NCBI RefSeq assembly: GCF_015904235.1
Contig: NZ_JADZLT010000050.1
Location: 366,769-430,768, forward strand
Source: Methylobrevis albus
Lineage (GTDB): Bacteria; Pseudomonadota; Alphaproteobacteria; Rhizobiales; Pleomorphomonadaceae
Length of the DNA stretch: 64,000 nucleotides
Direction of reading: 5' to 3'
Positions 54,377-63,432 of this stretch are shown one piece after another; the first letter of the stretch is position 1; each line of letters opens with the position of its first letter. A model generated the notes under the pieces. That model was given only the letters and a program-made list of their open reading frames with translations, did not search any database and had not been told where the DNA came from. The position numbers and the translations under genes are program-made.

Positions 54377-55273
54377 ATGGCGAGCGTTCCCTTCGACAGC
54401 CGCGACGGCGTCATCTGGTTCGACGGCGAGTTCGTCGACTGGAAGGATGCCAAGGTGCACGTGCTGACGCACGGCCTGCACTACGCCAGCTCGGTGTTCG
54501 AGGGCGAGCGCGCCTACGGCGGCGAGATCTTCAAGCTCGAGGCGCACACCGACCGGCTGATCGAATCCGGCCGCATCCTCGGCTTCGAGATCCCCTATTC
54601 GGCGGAGGTCATCAACGCCGCCTGCCGCGAGACGCTGCAGCGGATGAACCTCGTCGACGCCTATCTGCGCCCGGTCGCCTGGCGCGGCAGCGAGATGATG
54701 GGCGTTTCGGCGCAGCACAACACCATCCACCTTGCGATCGCCGCCTGGGAATGGCCGTCCTACTTCAAGCCGGAAGAGCGCCTGAAGGGCATCCGGCTCG
54801 ACATGGCGGAATACCGCCGGCCCGATCCGAAGACCGCGCCGTCGAAGTCGAAGGCCGCCGGCCTCTACATGATCTGCACGATCTCGAAGCACGCCGCGGA
54901 AGCGAAAGGCTACGCCGACGCGATGATGCTCGACTACCGCGGCTATGTCGCGGAGGCGACCGGCGCCAACATGTTCTTCGTGAAGGACGGCGTCATCCAC
55001 ACGCCGACGCCGGACTGCTTCCTGAACGGCATCACGCGGCAGACGGTGGTCGACCTCGCCCGCGCCCGCGGCTTCGAACTCATCGAGCGCCACATCCTGC
55101 CCGAGGAACTCTCGACCTTCTCGGAGTGCTTCCTCACGGGAACCGCCGCGGAAGTGACGCCGGTGTCGGAGATCGGCCCGCACAGCTACAAGCCCGGCGA
55201 GATCTCGATCACGCTGATGAACGACTACATGGCCGCCGTGCAGCCGAAGAAGACCGCCGCCGCGGCGGAGTGA
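54377..55273 (+). CDS. ilvE: Branched-chain amino acid aminotransferase
   Basis: A 298-residue PLP class IV aminotransferase. FDGEFVDWKDAKVHVLTHGL at about 14-33, SSVFEGERAYGGEIFKLEAH near 39-58, the catalytic Lys in PSKSKAAGLYMI near 160 and the C-terminal ECFLTGTAAEVTPVSEIG mark BCAT. It makes or breaks down Leu, Ile and Val. The ATG at 54377 is preceded by GGGAG; an earlier in-frame ATG at 54341 lacks a ribosome site. Confidence 0.95.
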   Translation: MASVPFDSRDGVIWFDGEFVDWKDAKVHVLTHGLHYASSVFEGERAYGGEIFKLEAHTDRLIESGRILGFEIPYSAEVINAACRETLQRMNLVDAYLRPVAWRGSEMMGVSAQHNTIHLAIAAWEWPSYFKPEERLKGIRLDMAEYRRPDPKTAPSKSKAAGLYMICTISKHAAEAKGYADAMMLDYRGYVAEATGANMFFVKDGVIHTPTPDCFLNGITRQTVVDLARARGFELIERHILPEELSTFSECFLTGTAAEVTPVSEIGPHSYKPGEISITLMNDYMAAVQPKKTAAAAE

Positions 55274-55297
55274 GGGTTGGGGCGGCTCTTCGGCTTT

Positions 55298-55481
55298 GCC
55301 GTGTGGCCTCCCCCCTCCCTGTCCCTCCCCCGCTTCGCAGGAGAGGGGACGCAGGAGGATGGGGCGCCGATCTCAACAGCTCTTCGATCCGGCGTGACCA
55401 TCGTTGTGCGAAAGTCCCCTCCCCCATCGTCCCCTCTCCTGCGAAGCGGGGGAGGGACAGGGAGGGGGGAGGCCACACGGC
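55298..55481. repeat. Paired inverted repeat, MITE-like element (copy 3)
   Basis: Arms at 55298-55351 and 55428-55481 are perfect 54-base reverse complements, with 76 bases between. Outer ends read GCCGTGTGGCCTCC. The whole element is homologous to copy 2 in the opposite orientation. It lies between the convergent ilvE and efflux genes. Confidence 0.92.
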
Positions 55482-55508
55482 ACGAAGCCGCCGCCCGCCC
55501 CCCGAATA

Positions 55509-56753
55509 TCACTCCGCCGGCTGCGGGTTCCGCGCCGTGAACAGCCGGCCGCCCTCGGTAACGAAGACGACCAGCACGGCAGCCGCGCCGAGCACGGCGA
55601 AGCTCAGCGTCAGGGGCACGGTGCTGCCGTCGAAGCGCTGGCCGATCTCGTAGCCGAGCACCGCGCCGATCACCGTGGTGGCAAAGCCCAGCGTCGAGGA
55701 CGCCGTGCCGGCGATGCGGCCGAGCGGCTCCAGCGCCATGGCGTTGAAGTTCGACATCACCAGGCCGAACATGAACATCGTCAGCGACTGGAAGCCGACG
55801 AAGGTCCAGACGCTCTCGAAGCCGGCGTAGGCGACGGCGGCGTGCAGGGCGCTGGCGGCGGTGAAGCCGATCAGCGCCCAGTGCGAGACGAGGCGCATGC
55901 CGAGCCGGCCGACGATCTTCGCGTTGATGAACGACGAAATCGCCATGAAGATCGCGATGAAGGCGAACAGCACCGGGAACAGCGTGCCCGTATCCAGCAC
56001 ATCGACGAAGATCTGCTGCGCCGAGTTGATGAAGCCGAACAGGCCGCCCATCACGAGCGCTGTCGCCAGCGTATAGCCGTTGGCGAGGCGATTGGTGAGG
56101 GCGGTGCCGTAGTTGGCGAGGATGCTCGCGACGTCGGGCTTGCTACGCGCCGCCTTCGGCAGCGTCTCGGGCAGGCGCAGCGCCACCCAGCCGAGCACGA
56201 AGGCACCCGCCAGCGTCAGGAAGCCGAAGATCCAGCGCCACGGGCCGAACAGCACGATCGCCTGCCCCACCGAGGGCGCCACCACCGGCACGGCGATGAA
56301 GACGATCATGATCAGCGACATGACGCTCGCCATGCGGCGGCCGCCGTAGCAGTCGCGCACGATCGACATGCAGATGACGCGCGTCGCCGCCGCGCCGATG
56401 CCCTGGACGAGGCGGGCGAGCAGCATCTGGTCGAAGTCCGTCGCCATCACCGACACGGTGCCGGCGACGACATAGGCGGCAAGGCCGGCCATCACCACCG
56501 GCTTGCGGCCGAAGATGTCGGAGATCGGGCCGTAGAACAGCTGGGCGACGCCGAAGCCGATCAGATAGGCGGTGATCACCACCTGGCGGCGGTTGGGGTC
56601 GTCGACGCCAAGGGCGGCACCGATCTCCGGCAGCGCCGGCAGCATGGAATCGATCGCCAGCGCATTGAGCGCCATCAGCGCCGCCATCATCGCGACGAAC
56701 TCGGCAAAGCCGAGCCCCTGATGCGGCGGGGTGCCCTGTTCTGCTGCAGCCAT
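55509..56753 (-). CDS. Bcr/CflA-type multidrug efflux MFS transporter
   Basis: A 414-residue inner-membrane transporter with 12 predicted helices. The first helices give LMALNALAIDSMLPALPEIG; the loop 2-3 motif is YGPISDIFGRKPVVMAGL near 72-89, and GIGAAATRVICMSIVRDCYG near 120 is typical of the Bcr/CflA branch. MAAAEQGTPPHQ at 56753 has AGGA upstream. It probably exports toxic compounds. Its promoter carries a palindrome (56964-56981), so it may be induced by an unlinked repressor. Confidence 0.92.
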   Translation of the reverse strand: MAAAEQGTPPHQGLGFAEFVAMMAALMALNALAIDSMLPALPEIGAALGVDDPNRRQVVITAYLIGFGVAQLFYGPISDIFGRKPVVMAGLAAYVVAGTVSVMATDFDQMLLARLVQGIGAAATRVICMSIVRDCYGGRRMASVMSLIMIVFIAVPVVAPSVGQAIVLFGPWRWIFGFLTLAGAFVLGWVALRLPETLPKAARSKPDVASILANYGTALTNRLANGYTLATALVMGGLFGFINSAQQIFVDVLDTGTLFPVLFAFIAIFMAISSFINAKIVGRLGMRLVSHWALIGFTAASALHAAVAYAGFESVWTFVGFQSLTMFMFGLVMSNFNAMALEPLGRIAGTASSTLGFATTVIGAVLGYEIGQRFDGSTVPLTLSFAVLGAAAVLVVFVTEGGRLFTARNPQPAE

Positions 56754-57147
56754 GTCCTGATCTCGCTCGCGTCTGTCCGGGGCCGGCAGGAACGGCGACG
56801 GCCCGGCCGGCCGCGCGAGGCTGGCGCGGGCGGGACGGGAGGCGATCCGGTCGGCTGCGGAGCCGTCCGGCCGGCGCCCAACGGGCGAAGCGGCGAAACG
56901 GGCTCCGGCGGAGAATGTGGTCACAATGCCGACCCGGCGGCCGAGGCGGCGTCCGGGGCAGGAATAGTAAGGGACTACTATGTTCTGCCAACCTGTGCAT
57001 CCGGAAGCACGGATGCCAGACATGCCGGTGATGCATGCCACGGCGCGAGATGCGGGGAAAGCCGCGGAAACCGCCGGCGATCAGGGCGGCGGCACGGCGG
57101 CGGCGGGCTTCACATGCCCGTGAGCGGGCGCGGATGTTCTGCCGGAC
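56754..57147. other. Upstream region of the efflux gene
   Basis: Nearly 400 bases with no convincing gene. It contains the promoter and palindrome listed at 56964-56991, leaving a leader of about 205 bases. The rest is GC-rich without notable structure. Confidence 0.45.
56964..56991 (-). promoter_or_regulatory. Promoter with palindromic operator for the efflux gene
   Basis: On the minus strand TTGGCA and TACTAT are separated by 16 bases, a good sigma-70 promoter. The perfect palindrome ATAGTA-N6-TACTAT (56964-56981) covers the -10 element and part of the spacer. This is the position expected for a TetR- or MarR-type repressor site. Confidence 0.5.
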
Positions 57148-58293
<1,146 letters not shown>

Positions 58294-58301
58294 CGGTCTG
58301 G

Positions 58302-59576
58302 TCAAAGCCCCGCGGTAAGCCACAGCGTCAGCTGCGGGAAGATGATGACGAGGAGTAGCACGACGAGCGACCAGGCGAGGAACGGCAGCACCTCGCGGGC
58401 GATCTGCACGAAGGGCGTCTTCGAGATGCTGGCGACGACGAAGAGCAGCAAGCCGACCGGCGGGGTGATCAGGCCGATCATCAGGTTGATCACCACGGTG
58501 GCGCCGAAGTGGATCGGGTCGATGCCGAGCTCCATGCCGATCGGGATCAGCGCGGGGAGGAAGATGATCATCGCCGGCAGCGGCTCGAGCACTAGGCCGA
58601 CGAGCAGCAGGAAGACGTTGACGATGATCAGCACGACCACCGGATTGGTGGAGATCGCGTGAATCATCTCGACGACACGGTCGGCGACCTGGCTCTCGGC
58701 GACGAGCCAGGAGAAGGGGGCGGCGGCGGCGAGCAGGAACAGGATCACCGCGCTGGAGCGGCCGGCACTGACGAGCAGGCCCGGCAGGTCGGCGAGGCGC
58801 AGGGTGCGGTAGACGAAGAAGCTGACCAGTAGCGCGTAGACCACGGCGATCGCCGCGATCTCGGTGTCGGTCATGTAGCCCATGCGGATGCCGACGAGGA
58901 TGATCACCGGCATCAGCAGCGCCCAGCTCGCCCCGGCCGACACGCGCAGCCGCGCGCCCCAGCCGACCCGCTCGCCGGCGGGCAGGTCGCGCAGCCGGCC
59001 GATGATGGCGCAGATCGCCATGAAGCCGAGCGCCAGCATCGCGCCGGGGATCAGCCCCGACATGAACATCTTGGCGACCGACGTGTTCGCCATCTGGGCG
59101 TAGACGACCATCGGGATCGACGGCGGGATGATCGGGCCGATCAGGGCGCCGGCGGCGATGACGGCGCTGGAATAGGCGGGCTTGTAACCCTTCTCGGTCA
59201 TCTGCGGGATCATCGCCTTGCCGATGGCGACGGCGTCGGCGACGGCCGATCCCGAGATGCCGGCCATCATGGCGTTGGCGCCGACCGAGACCTGGCCGAG
59301 GCTGCCCTTGCCGCGCCCGACCCAGACGGAAGCGAAGTCGATCAGGCGCCGCGTGATGCCGCCGCGGTTCATGACCTCGCCGGCGAGGATGAACAGCGGG
59401 ATCTGCACGAGGGCGTAGAGCCCGATGCCGCTCAGCATCGACGTCGGCAGCATGACGAGGTCGACGACGCGGTCGGTCTTCAGCTCGATGCCGAGCCAGG
59501 CGGCGATGATCATCGCGAAGCCGACCTCGGTGCCGAGAATCAGCAGCGCGATGAAGATGACGAACAGGAGAGCCAT
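58302..59576 (-). CDS. TRAP transporter large permease (DctM)
   Basis: A 424-residue inner-membrane subunit with about 12 helices that couples import to the sodium gradient. Typical segments are LVQIPLFILAGEVMNRGGIT near 56, GSLGQVSVGANAMMAGISGS near 91, GALIGPIIPPSIPMVVYAQM near 140 and the C-terminal LITPPVGLLLFVVASISKTP. MALLFVIFIALL at 59576 is the start, 5 bases after dctQ. A longer open frame reading through dctQ on the same strand is a shadow. Confidence 0.95.
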   Translation of the reverse strand: MALLFVIFIALLILGTEVGFAMIIAAWLGIELKTDRVVDLVMLPTSMLSGIGLYALVQIPLFILAGEVMNRGGITRRLIDFASVWVGRGKGSLGQVSVGANAMMAGISGSAVADAVAIGKAMIPQMTEKGYKPAYSSAVIAAGALIGPIIPPSIPMVVYAQMANTSVAKMFMSGLIPGAMLALGFMAICAIIGRLRDLPAGERVGWGARLRVSAGASWALLMPVIILVGIRMGYMTDTEIAAIAVVYALLVSFFVYRTLRLADLPGLLVSAGRSSAVILFLLAAAAPFSWLVAESQVADRVVEMIHAISTNPVVVLIIVNVFLLLVGLVLEPLPAMIIFLPALIPIGMELGIDPIHFGATVVINLMIGLITPPVGLLLFVVASISKTPFVQIAREVLPFLAWSLVVLLLVIIFPQLTLWLTAGL

Positions 59577-59581
59577 GACAT

Positions 59582-60091
59582 TCAGCCTTGCAGCCAGCCG
59601 GCCTGGATCGCGAGGCGGCGCACGAGGCGCCAGGCGATCAGCGGGATGAGGAGCACGACGCCGACGAGGACGCCCGTGGCGGGAACGGCGAGGGAGAAGT
59701 CGGTGCCGAGCACGATCTGGTACTGCGCCATCTGCACCATCACGATGCTCTTCACCGTGAGGATGGCGAGCAGCACCAGGAGCAAGAGGTCGAGCAGCGT
59801 CTCGATGACGAGGATCGCCGGCTTCGGCAGCACTTCGTGCAGGAAGGTGATGCGGATCGTCTCGTCGGTGGAGAAGGCACGGGCGATGCCGACGTAGCAG
59901 AGCCAGGTCAGGCCGATCTTGACGTACTCCTCCGGCGAATCCCGCCAGAAGGTGACGTAGTTGCGGTCGATGAACTGCGAGAAGACGATGACCAGCAGGC
60001 CCGCGACCAGCAGGGCGATGATCGTGTCGAGCAGCAGGCCGACGCCCCGCCCGAGGACCGCGATGGCGCGGTCGATGGTCTCGAAGGTCAT
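59582..60091 (-). CDS. TRAP transporter small permease (DctQ)
   Basis: A 169-residue membrane protein with four helices. VIVFSQFIDRNYVTFWRDSP near 34-53, EEYVKIGLTWLCYVGIARAF and a final IPLIAWRLVRRLAIQAG fit DctQ. It joins DctM and is needed for import. It follows dctP after a gap of 151 bases with two hairpins. Confidence 0.93.
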   Translation of the reverse strand: MTFETIDRAIAVLGRGVGLLLDTIIALLVAGLLVIVFSQFIDRNYVTFWRDSPEEYVKIGLTWLCYVGIARAFSTDETIRITFLHEVLPKPAILVIETLLDLLLLVLLAILTVKSIVMVQMAQYQIVLGTDFSLAVPATGVLVGVVLLIPLIAWRLVRRLAIQAGWLQG

Positions 60092-60157
60092 GATCGGGCT
60101 CCGGGTCCGGGCGGGCTCGGCCCGGCGGACGCAGCATGCGGAATGGGTTTCGAAAAG

Positions 60158-60217
60158 CGTGCAGCCGGCGGACGACCGGCTGCACGAGGGACCCTGGGGC
60201 GGCCAGCCGCCCCAGGG
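60158..60217 (-). other. Two adjacent hairpins in the dctP-dctQ gap
   Basis: Hairpin 1 at 60158-60186 has an 11-bp perfect stem (CGTGCAGCCGG) and a 7-base loop. Hairpin 2 at 60192-60217 has a 12-bp perfect stem (CCCTGGGGCGGC) with a 2-base loop. No T-tract follows. Such structures after a binding-protein gene usually stabilise its mRNA or partly stop transcription, giving more DctP than permease. Confidence 0.7.
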
Positions 60218-60242
60218 GAGGTGATCGGAACGGGTCGGAAGG

Positions 60243-61235
60243 TCAGTCCTGCATCGCGCGGATCTTGGCGACGAGGCCTTCCGGCCAGACGCGGCCTTCG
60301 AAGTTCTTGTAGACGTCCTTCAGGGCCTCGCGGAACGCTTCCGTGTCGGGCTGCGTGACGGTGACGCCCTGCTCCTTGAAGATCTTGTAGCCCTCGACGT
60401 CGACCGCCTCGCCGGCTTCGGTCATCGCCATGCCACCGGCCTTCGCGGCCGCGCGGAAGATCTCGCGCTCGGCGTCGGTGAAGGACGCCCAGAGGTTCTC
60501 GTTGATGTACCAGGCCGCCGTCTCGTAGATGTGCTCGGTCGGCGTGAAGTGCTTGGCGATCTCGTACCACTTGTAGCCGACGGCGGCGTCGATACCGTTC
60601 TCGTGGCCGTCGACCTGGCCGCGCTCGATGGCGTTGTAGGTGTCGCCGAGGCCGAGCACGACGGGCTTGGCGCCCATCGCCTCGAAGGCGAGGCGGATGC
60701 CGTCGATCGGCGGGATGCGGATCTTCAGGCCGACCATGTCCTCGGGCTTCGAGACGGCGCGGACCTTGTTCTGCACGGCGCGCGGCGAGCGGGCGCCGTA
60801 GACGGCGAAGATGCGCACGCCGGACTGGCTGGCGAGCTCGTCGTAGAGCTCTCCGAACACTTCGCTGTTGGCGATGCGCTCGGCGTCTTCCTTGGAATCG
60901 AACAGGTAGGGCACGTAGGCGACGTTGAGCGCGGTGCCGCCGCGCAGCACGCCGGCGTTGCCGATCGCGAGGTAGGTCATGTCGACGGTGCCGAGCTGCA
61001 CGCCGTTGATCAGCGCCTGGATGTCGCCGAGCTGGCTGTCGGGATAGACCCGGACCTTGATCTTGCCTTCGGAGAGGCGCTCGACCTCGTCGGCGAACAC
61101 CGGCAGCGCGGTATGAATGGTGCTGGCGGTCGGCCACGGCGATCCGAGGCGGATTTCCTTGACCTCCTGGGCGAAGGCCGATCCGAGCGTCGCCGCGGCG
61201 AAGGCGGCGGCTGCGAGCAGTCCTGAAATACGCAT
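60243..61235 (-). CDS. TRAP transporter substrate-binding protein (DctP)
   Basis: A 330-residue periplasmic protein. A signal peptide ends LGSAFAQE near residue 23. LGSPWPTASTIHTALPVFAD near 30, VRVYPDSQLGDIQALINGVQ near 62 and GLKIRIPPIDGIRLAFEAMG near 149 (with the Arg that binds a carboxylate) are characteristic. DTYNAIERGQVDGHENGIDA follows. AGGAGG precedes the ATG at 61235. It leads the operon dctP-Q-M-hydroxy-acid oxidase, divergent from the gntR gene. Confidence 0.95.
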   Translation of the reverse strand: MRISGLLAAAAFAAATLGSAFAQEVKEIRLGSPWPTASTIHTALPVFADEVERLSEGKIKVRVYPDSQLGDIQALINGVQLGTVDMTYLAIGNAGVLRGGTALNVAYVPYLFDSKEDAERIANSEVFGELYDELASQSGVRIFAVYGARSPRAVQNKVRAVSKPEDMVGLKIRIPPIDGIRLAFEAMGAKPVVLGLGDTYNAIERGQVDGHENGIDAAVGYKWYEIAKHFTPTEHIYETAAWYINENLWASFTDAEREIFRAAAKAGGMAMTEAGEAVDVEGYKIFKEQGVTVTQPDTEAFREALKDVYKNFEGRVWPEGLVAKIRAMQD

Positions 61236-61326
61236 TGTTTCCTCCTGACCGGTCTTGAGCCGACCATTTCGTTGTGGCCGTGCCCCGTCACATTCCGCGG
61301 CGTCGAGGCGGTCATCCGGCGCCAGC

Positions 61327-61345
61327 TGGTATGAAAGGCTAACCA
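61327..61345 (+). promoter_or_regulatory. Operator-like site 1 (TGGTATGAAAGG motif)
   Basis: TGGTATGAAAGGCTAACCA lies about 90 bases upstream of dctP. Its ends TGGT/ACCA are inverted. A near-identical copy lies on the other strand at 61480-61498. GntR-FCD regulators commonly use TGGT/ACCA half-sites. Confidence 0.55.
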
Positions 61346-61459
61346 CGAGTCCGAACGACGGTCAACCCGATCGGCAGAGGAAATTGGAGAGAGTTCAATA
61401 AATGCCATCAAAACCAGCATGTTATAATTTGACGCCGCAGATCAATTGGCTTGCGGGAG

Positions 61460-61498
61460 TTGACAAGGGCAAATGGTGCGGTAATCCTTTCATACCAA
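61460..61498. promoter_or_regulatory. gntR promoter with operator-like site 2
   Basis: TTGACA at 61460-61465 and TAATCC at 61482-61487, 16 bases apart, form a plausible plus-strand promoter for the gntR gene. It overlaps the reversed motif TTGGTATGAAAGGATTACC (minus strand, 61480-61498), which matches site 1 at 16 of 19 positions. This fits autoregulation. Confidence 0.5.
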
Positions 61499-61512
61499 TC
61501 GAGGTCAGGCAC

Positions 61513-62220
61513 ATGGAAATCCAACCGATCCGCCGACGTCGCGTCTACGAGGACGTGTCCGAGCGGCTGGAGGAGATGATACGGACCCGCACGCTGCGCG
61601 AAGGCGACGCGCTGCCGTCCGAGCGCGAGCTGATGGAGCAGTTCCAGGTCGGCCGCCCGGCGGTACGCGAGGCGCTGCTGTCGCTGCAGAAGGCCGGGCT
61701 GATCACCGTCGGCAACGGCGAGCGGGCGCGCGTCAGCAAGCCGGACGCGCAGCACTTCATCCAGGAGCTGTCGGCGACGGCGCGGGTGTTCCTCGCCAAT
61801 CCCGACGGCGTGCGGCACTTCCAGAGCGCGCGCATGCATCTCGAGGTGTCGCTCGCCCGCCATGCGGCGCGCGAGGCGACCGAGGCCGACATCGCCCGTA
61901 TCGGCGGCGCGCTGGCGCGCAACGCCAAGGACGTCGGCAACGTCGAGGCGTTCGAGAAGTCCGACCTCGCGTTCCACTTCGAGATCGTGCTGGTGGCGCG
62001 CAATCCGCTGTTCAACGGCGTGCACCAGGCCGTGGTGCAGTGGCTCGCCGAGCAGCGCGAGGTGTCGCTGAAGGCGAGCCGCGCCAAGTCCAACGCCCTC
62101 GCCTTCCACGAGCGCATCTACGAGGCGATCGCCGCCCGCGACCCGGACGCCGCCGAGACGGCGATGCGGGAGCATCTCGAGTCGGTCGCCAACTTCTACT
62201 GGCAACACGCCGGCCGTTGA
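61513..62220 (+). CDS. GntR-family regulator, FCD (FadR) subfamily
   Basis: A 235-residue repressor. The winged-helix N-terminal domain has VSERLEEMIRTRTLREGDAL, the GntR signature PSERELMEQFQVGRPAVREA at 37-56 and LLSLQKAGLITVGNG. The C-terminal FCD domain binds the acid inducer through a metal site (FEKSDLAFHFEIV near 150, Asp/His). The start at 61513 has GAGGTCAGG upstream; an earlier in-frame ATG at 61402 would add 37 unusual residues. Divergent from the TRAP operon, it most likely controls both sides. Confidence 0.93.
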   Translation: MEIQPIRRRRVYEDVSERLEEMIRTRTLREGDALPSERELMEQFQVGRPAVREALLSLQKAGLITVGNGERARVSKPDAQHFIQELSATARVFLANPDGVRHFQSARMHLEVSLARHAAREATEADIARIGGALARNAKDVGNVEAFEKSDLAFHFEIVLVARNPLFNGVHQAVVQWLAEQREVSLKASRAKSNALAFHERIYEAIAARDPDAAETAMREHLESVANFYWQHAGR

Positions 62221-62243
62221 GGCCGCCCCGGAGAGTTTCGTCC

Positions 62244-62552
62244 ATGAGTTTCGTCATCGCCGTCGACTTCGACATCACGCCCGGCGCCGAGGCCGCGTTT
62301 CTCGACCTCGTCTCGGTGAACGCGGCGGATTCGGTCCGGCTCGAGCCCGGCTGCCAGCGCTTCGACGTCACGGCCACCGCCGATGGCCGGTCGGTGTTCC
62401 TCTACGAGATCTACGACGACGAGGCCGCCTTTCGCGCCCATCTCGAGACCGCCCACTACCTCGCCTTCGACCGGGCGAGCGCGGCGATGATCGCGGCGAA
62501 AAGCGTTCGCCAGCTGGCGCTGAAGGCGAGCCCCGAGAAGCAGCCGGCCTGA
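62244..62552 (+). CDS. Antibiotic biosynthesis monooxygenase (ABM) domain protein
   Basis: A 102-residue dimeric alpha/beta barrel of the YgiN type: FVIAVDFDITPGAEAAFLDL, LEPGCQRFDVTATADGRSVF and YEIYDDEAAFRAHLETAHYL (with the conserved His/Tyr). It may oxidise a quinol or a related small molecule, but many members serve other roles. It lies 23 bases after gntR. Confidence 0.9.
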   Translation: MSFVIAVDFDITPGAEAAFLDLVSVNAADSVRLEPGCQRFDVTATADGRSVFLYEIYDDEAAFRAHLETAHYLAFDRASAAMIAAKSVRQLALKASPEKQPA

Positions 62553-62622
62553 CCCGGCCGCCAAGAAGACGACGCCCGGCCACGCCGAGAAGGCCGGCCG
62601 CGGCAGAGGAGAGGACCCCCGC

Positions 62623-63429
62623 ATGACCCCCGCCGTTCCCGCCCGCACCCTTAAGCAGAAGTTCGCCGCCGACGGCCATGCCTTCGGCCCGATGGTGATC
62701 GAGTTCTTCACCCCCGGCATGGCGGCGATCGCCGCGGCCGCCGGCGCCGACTTCGTGCTCTACGACATGGAGCACTCGGGCGCCGAGATCGGCGACATCA
62801 AGGAGCAGTGCGCCGCCGCCCGCGGGCTGGGCATCGCGCCGCTGGTGCGCGTGCCGTCGGGAGAATACCACTTCGTCGCCCGGGCGCTCGACGCCGGCGC
62901 CGAGGGCATCATGGTGCCGATGGTCGAGAGCGCGGCGCATGCGGCCGAGATCGTCTCGTTCGCCCACTATCCGCCGAAGGGCCGGCGCGGCGCGGCGTTC
63001 GGCGTCGCGCACGACGGCTACCGCGGCGGCGACCCGGTGGCGAAGATCGCCGCGGCGAACGGGCGGACACTGATCATCCCACAGATCGAGACCAAGACGG
63101 GCCTCGAGGCGGTCGAGGACATCGCCGCGGTCGACGGCGTCGACATCGTCTGGGTCGGCCACTTCGACCTCACCAACTTCCTCGGCATCCCGGCCGCCTT
63201 CGACCATCCCGACTACGAGGCGGCGCTCGCCCGGGTGCTGGCCGCGGCCGACGCCAACGGCAAGCCGGCCGGCTTCATGGCCGCCGACGAGGCGTGGGCC
63301 GAGGCCTACTACCGGCGCGGCTTCCGCGCGATCGCCTACGGGCTCGACCATCTCCTGTTCCAGAAGGCGCTGGCCGGCGGCCTTTCCCTGCTGAACGGCC
63401 TCGCCGCCGCCACGCCGGCGCGAGGCTAA
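62623..63429 (+). CDS. HpcH/HpaI-type class II aldolase
   Basis: A 268-residue divalent-metal aldolase. It has GADFVLYDMEHSGAE near 42 (metal region), the catalytic Arg in PLVRVPSGEY near 79, AGAEGIMVPMVESAA near 95, the metal Glu in IIPQIETKTGLEAV near 150 and Asp in VWVGHFDLTNFLG near 178. It cleaves 2-keto-4-hydroxy acids to pyruvate or a similar keto acid plus an aldehyde. Four bases separate it from the next gene. Confidence 0.92.
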   Translation: MTPAVPARTLKQKFAADGHAFGPMVIEFFTPGMAAIAAAAGADFVLYDMEHSGAEIGDIKEQCAAARGLGIAPLVRVPSGEYHFVARALDAGAEGIMVPMVESAAHAAEIVSFAHYPPKGRRGAAFGVAHDGYRGGDPVAKIAAANGRTLIIPQIETKTGLEAVEDIAAVDGVDIVWVGHFDLTNFLGIPAAFDHPDYEAALARVLAAADANGKPAGFMAADEAWAEAYYRRGFRAIAYGLDHLLFQKALAGGLSLLNGLAAATPARG

Positions 63430-63432
63430 GCC

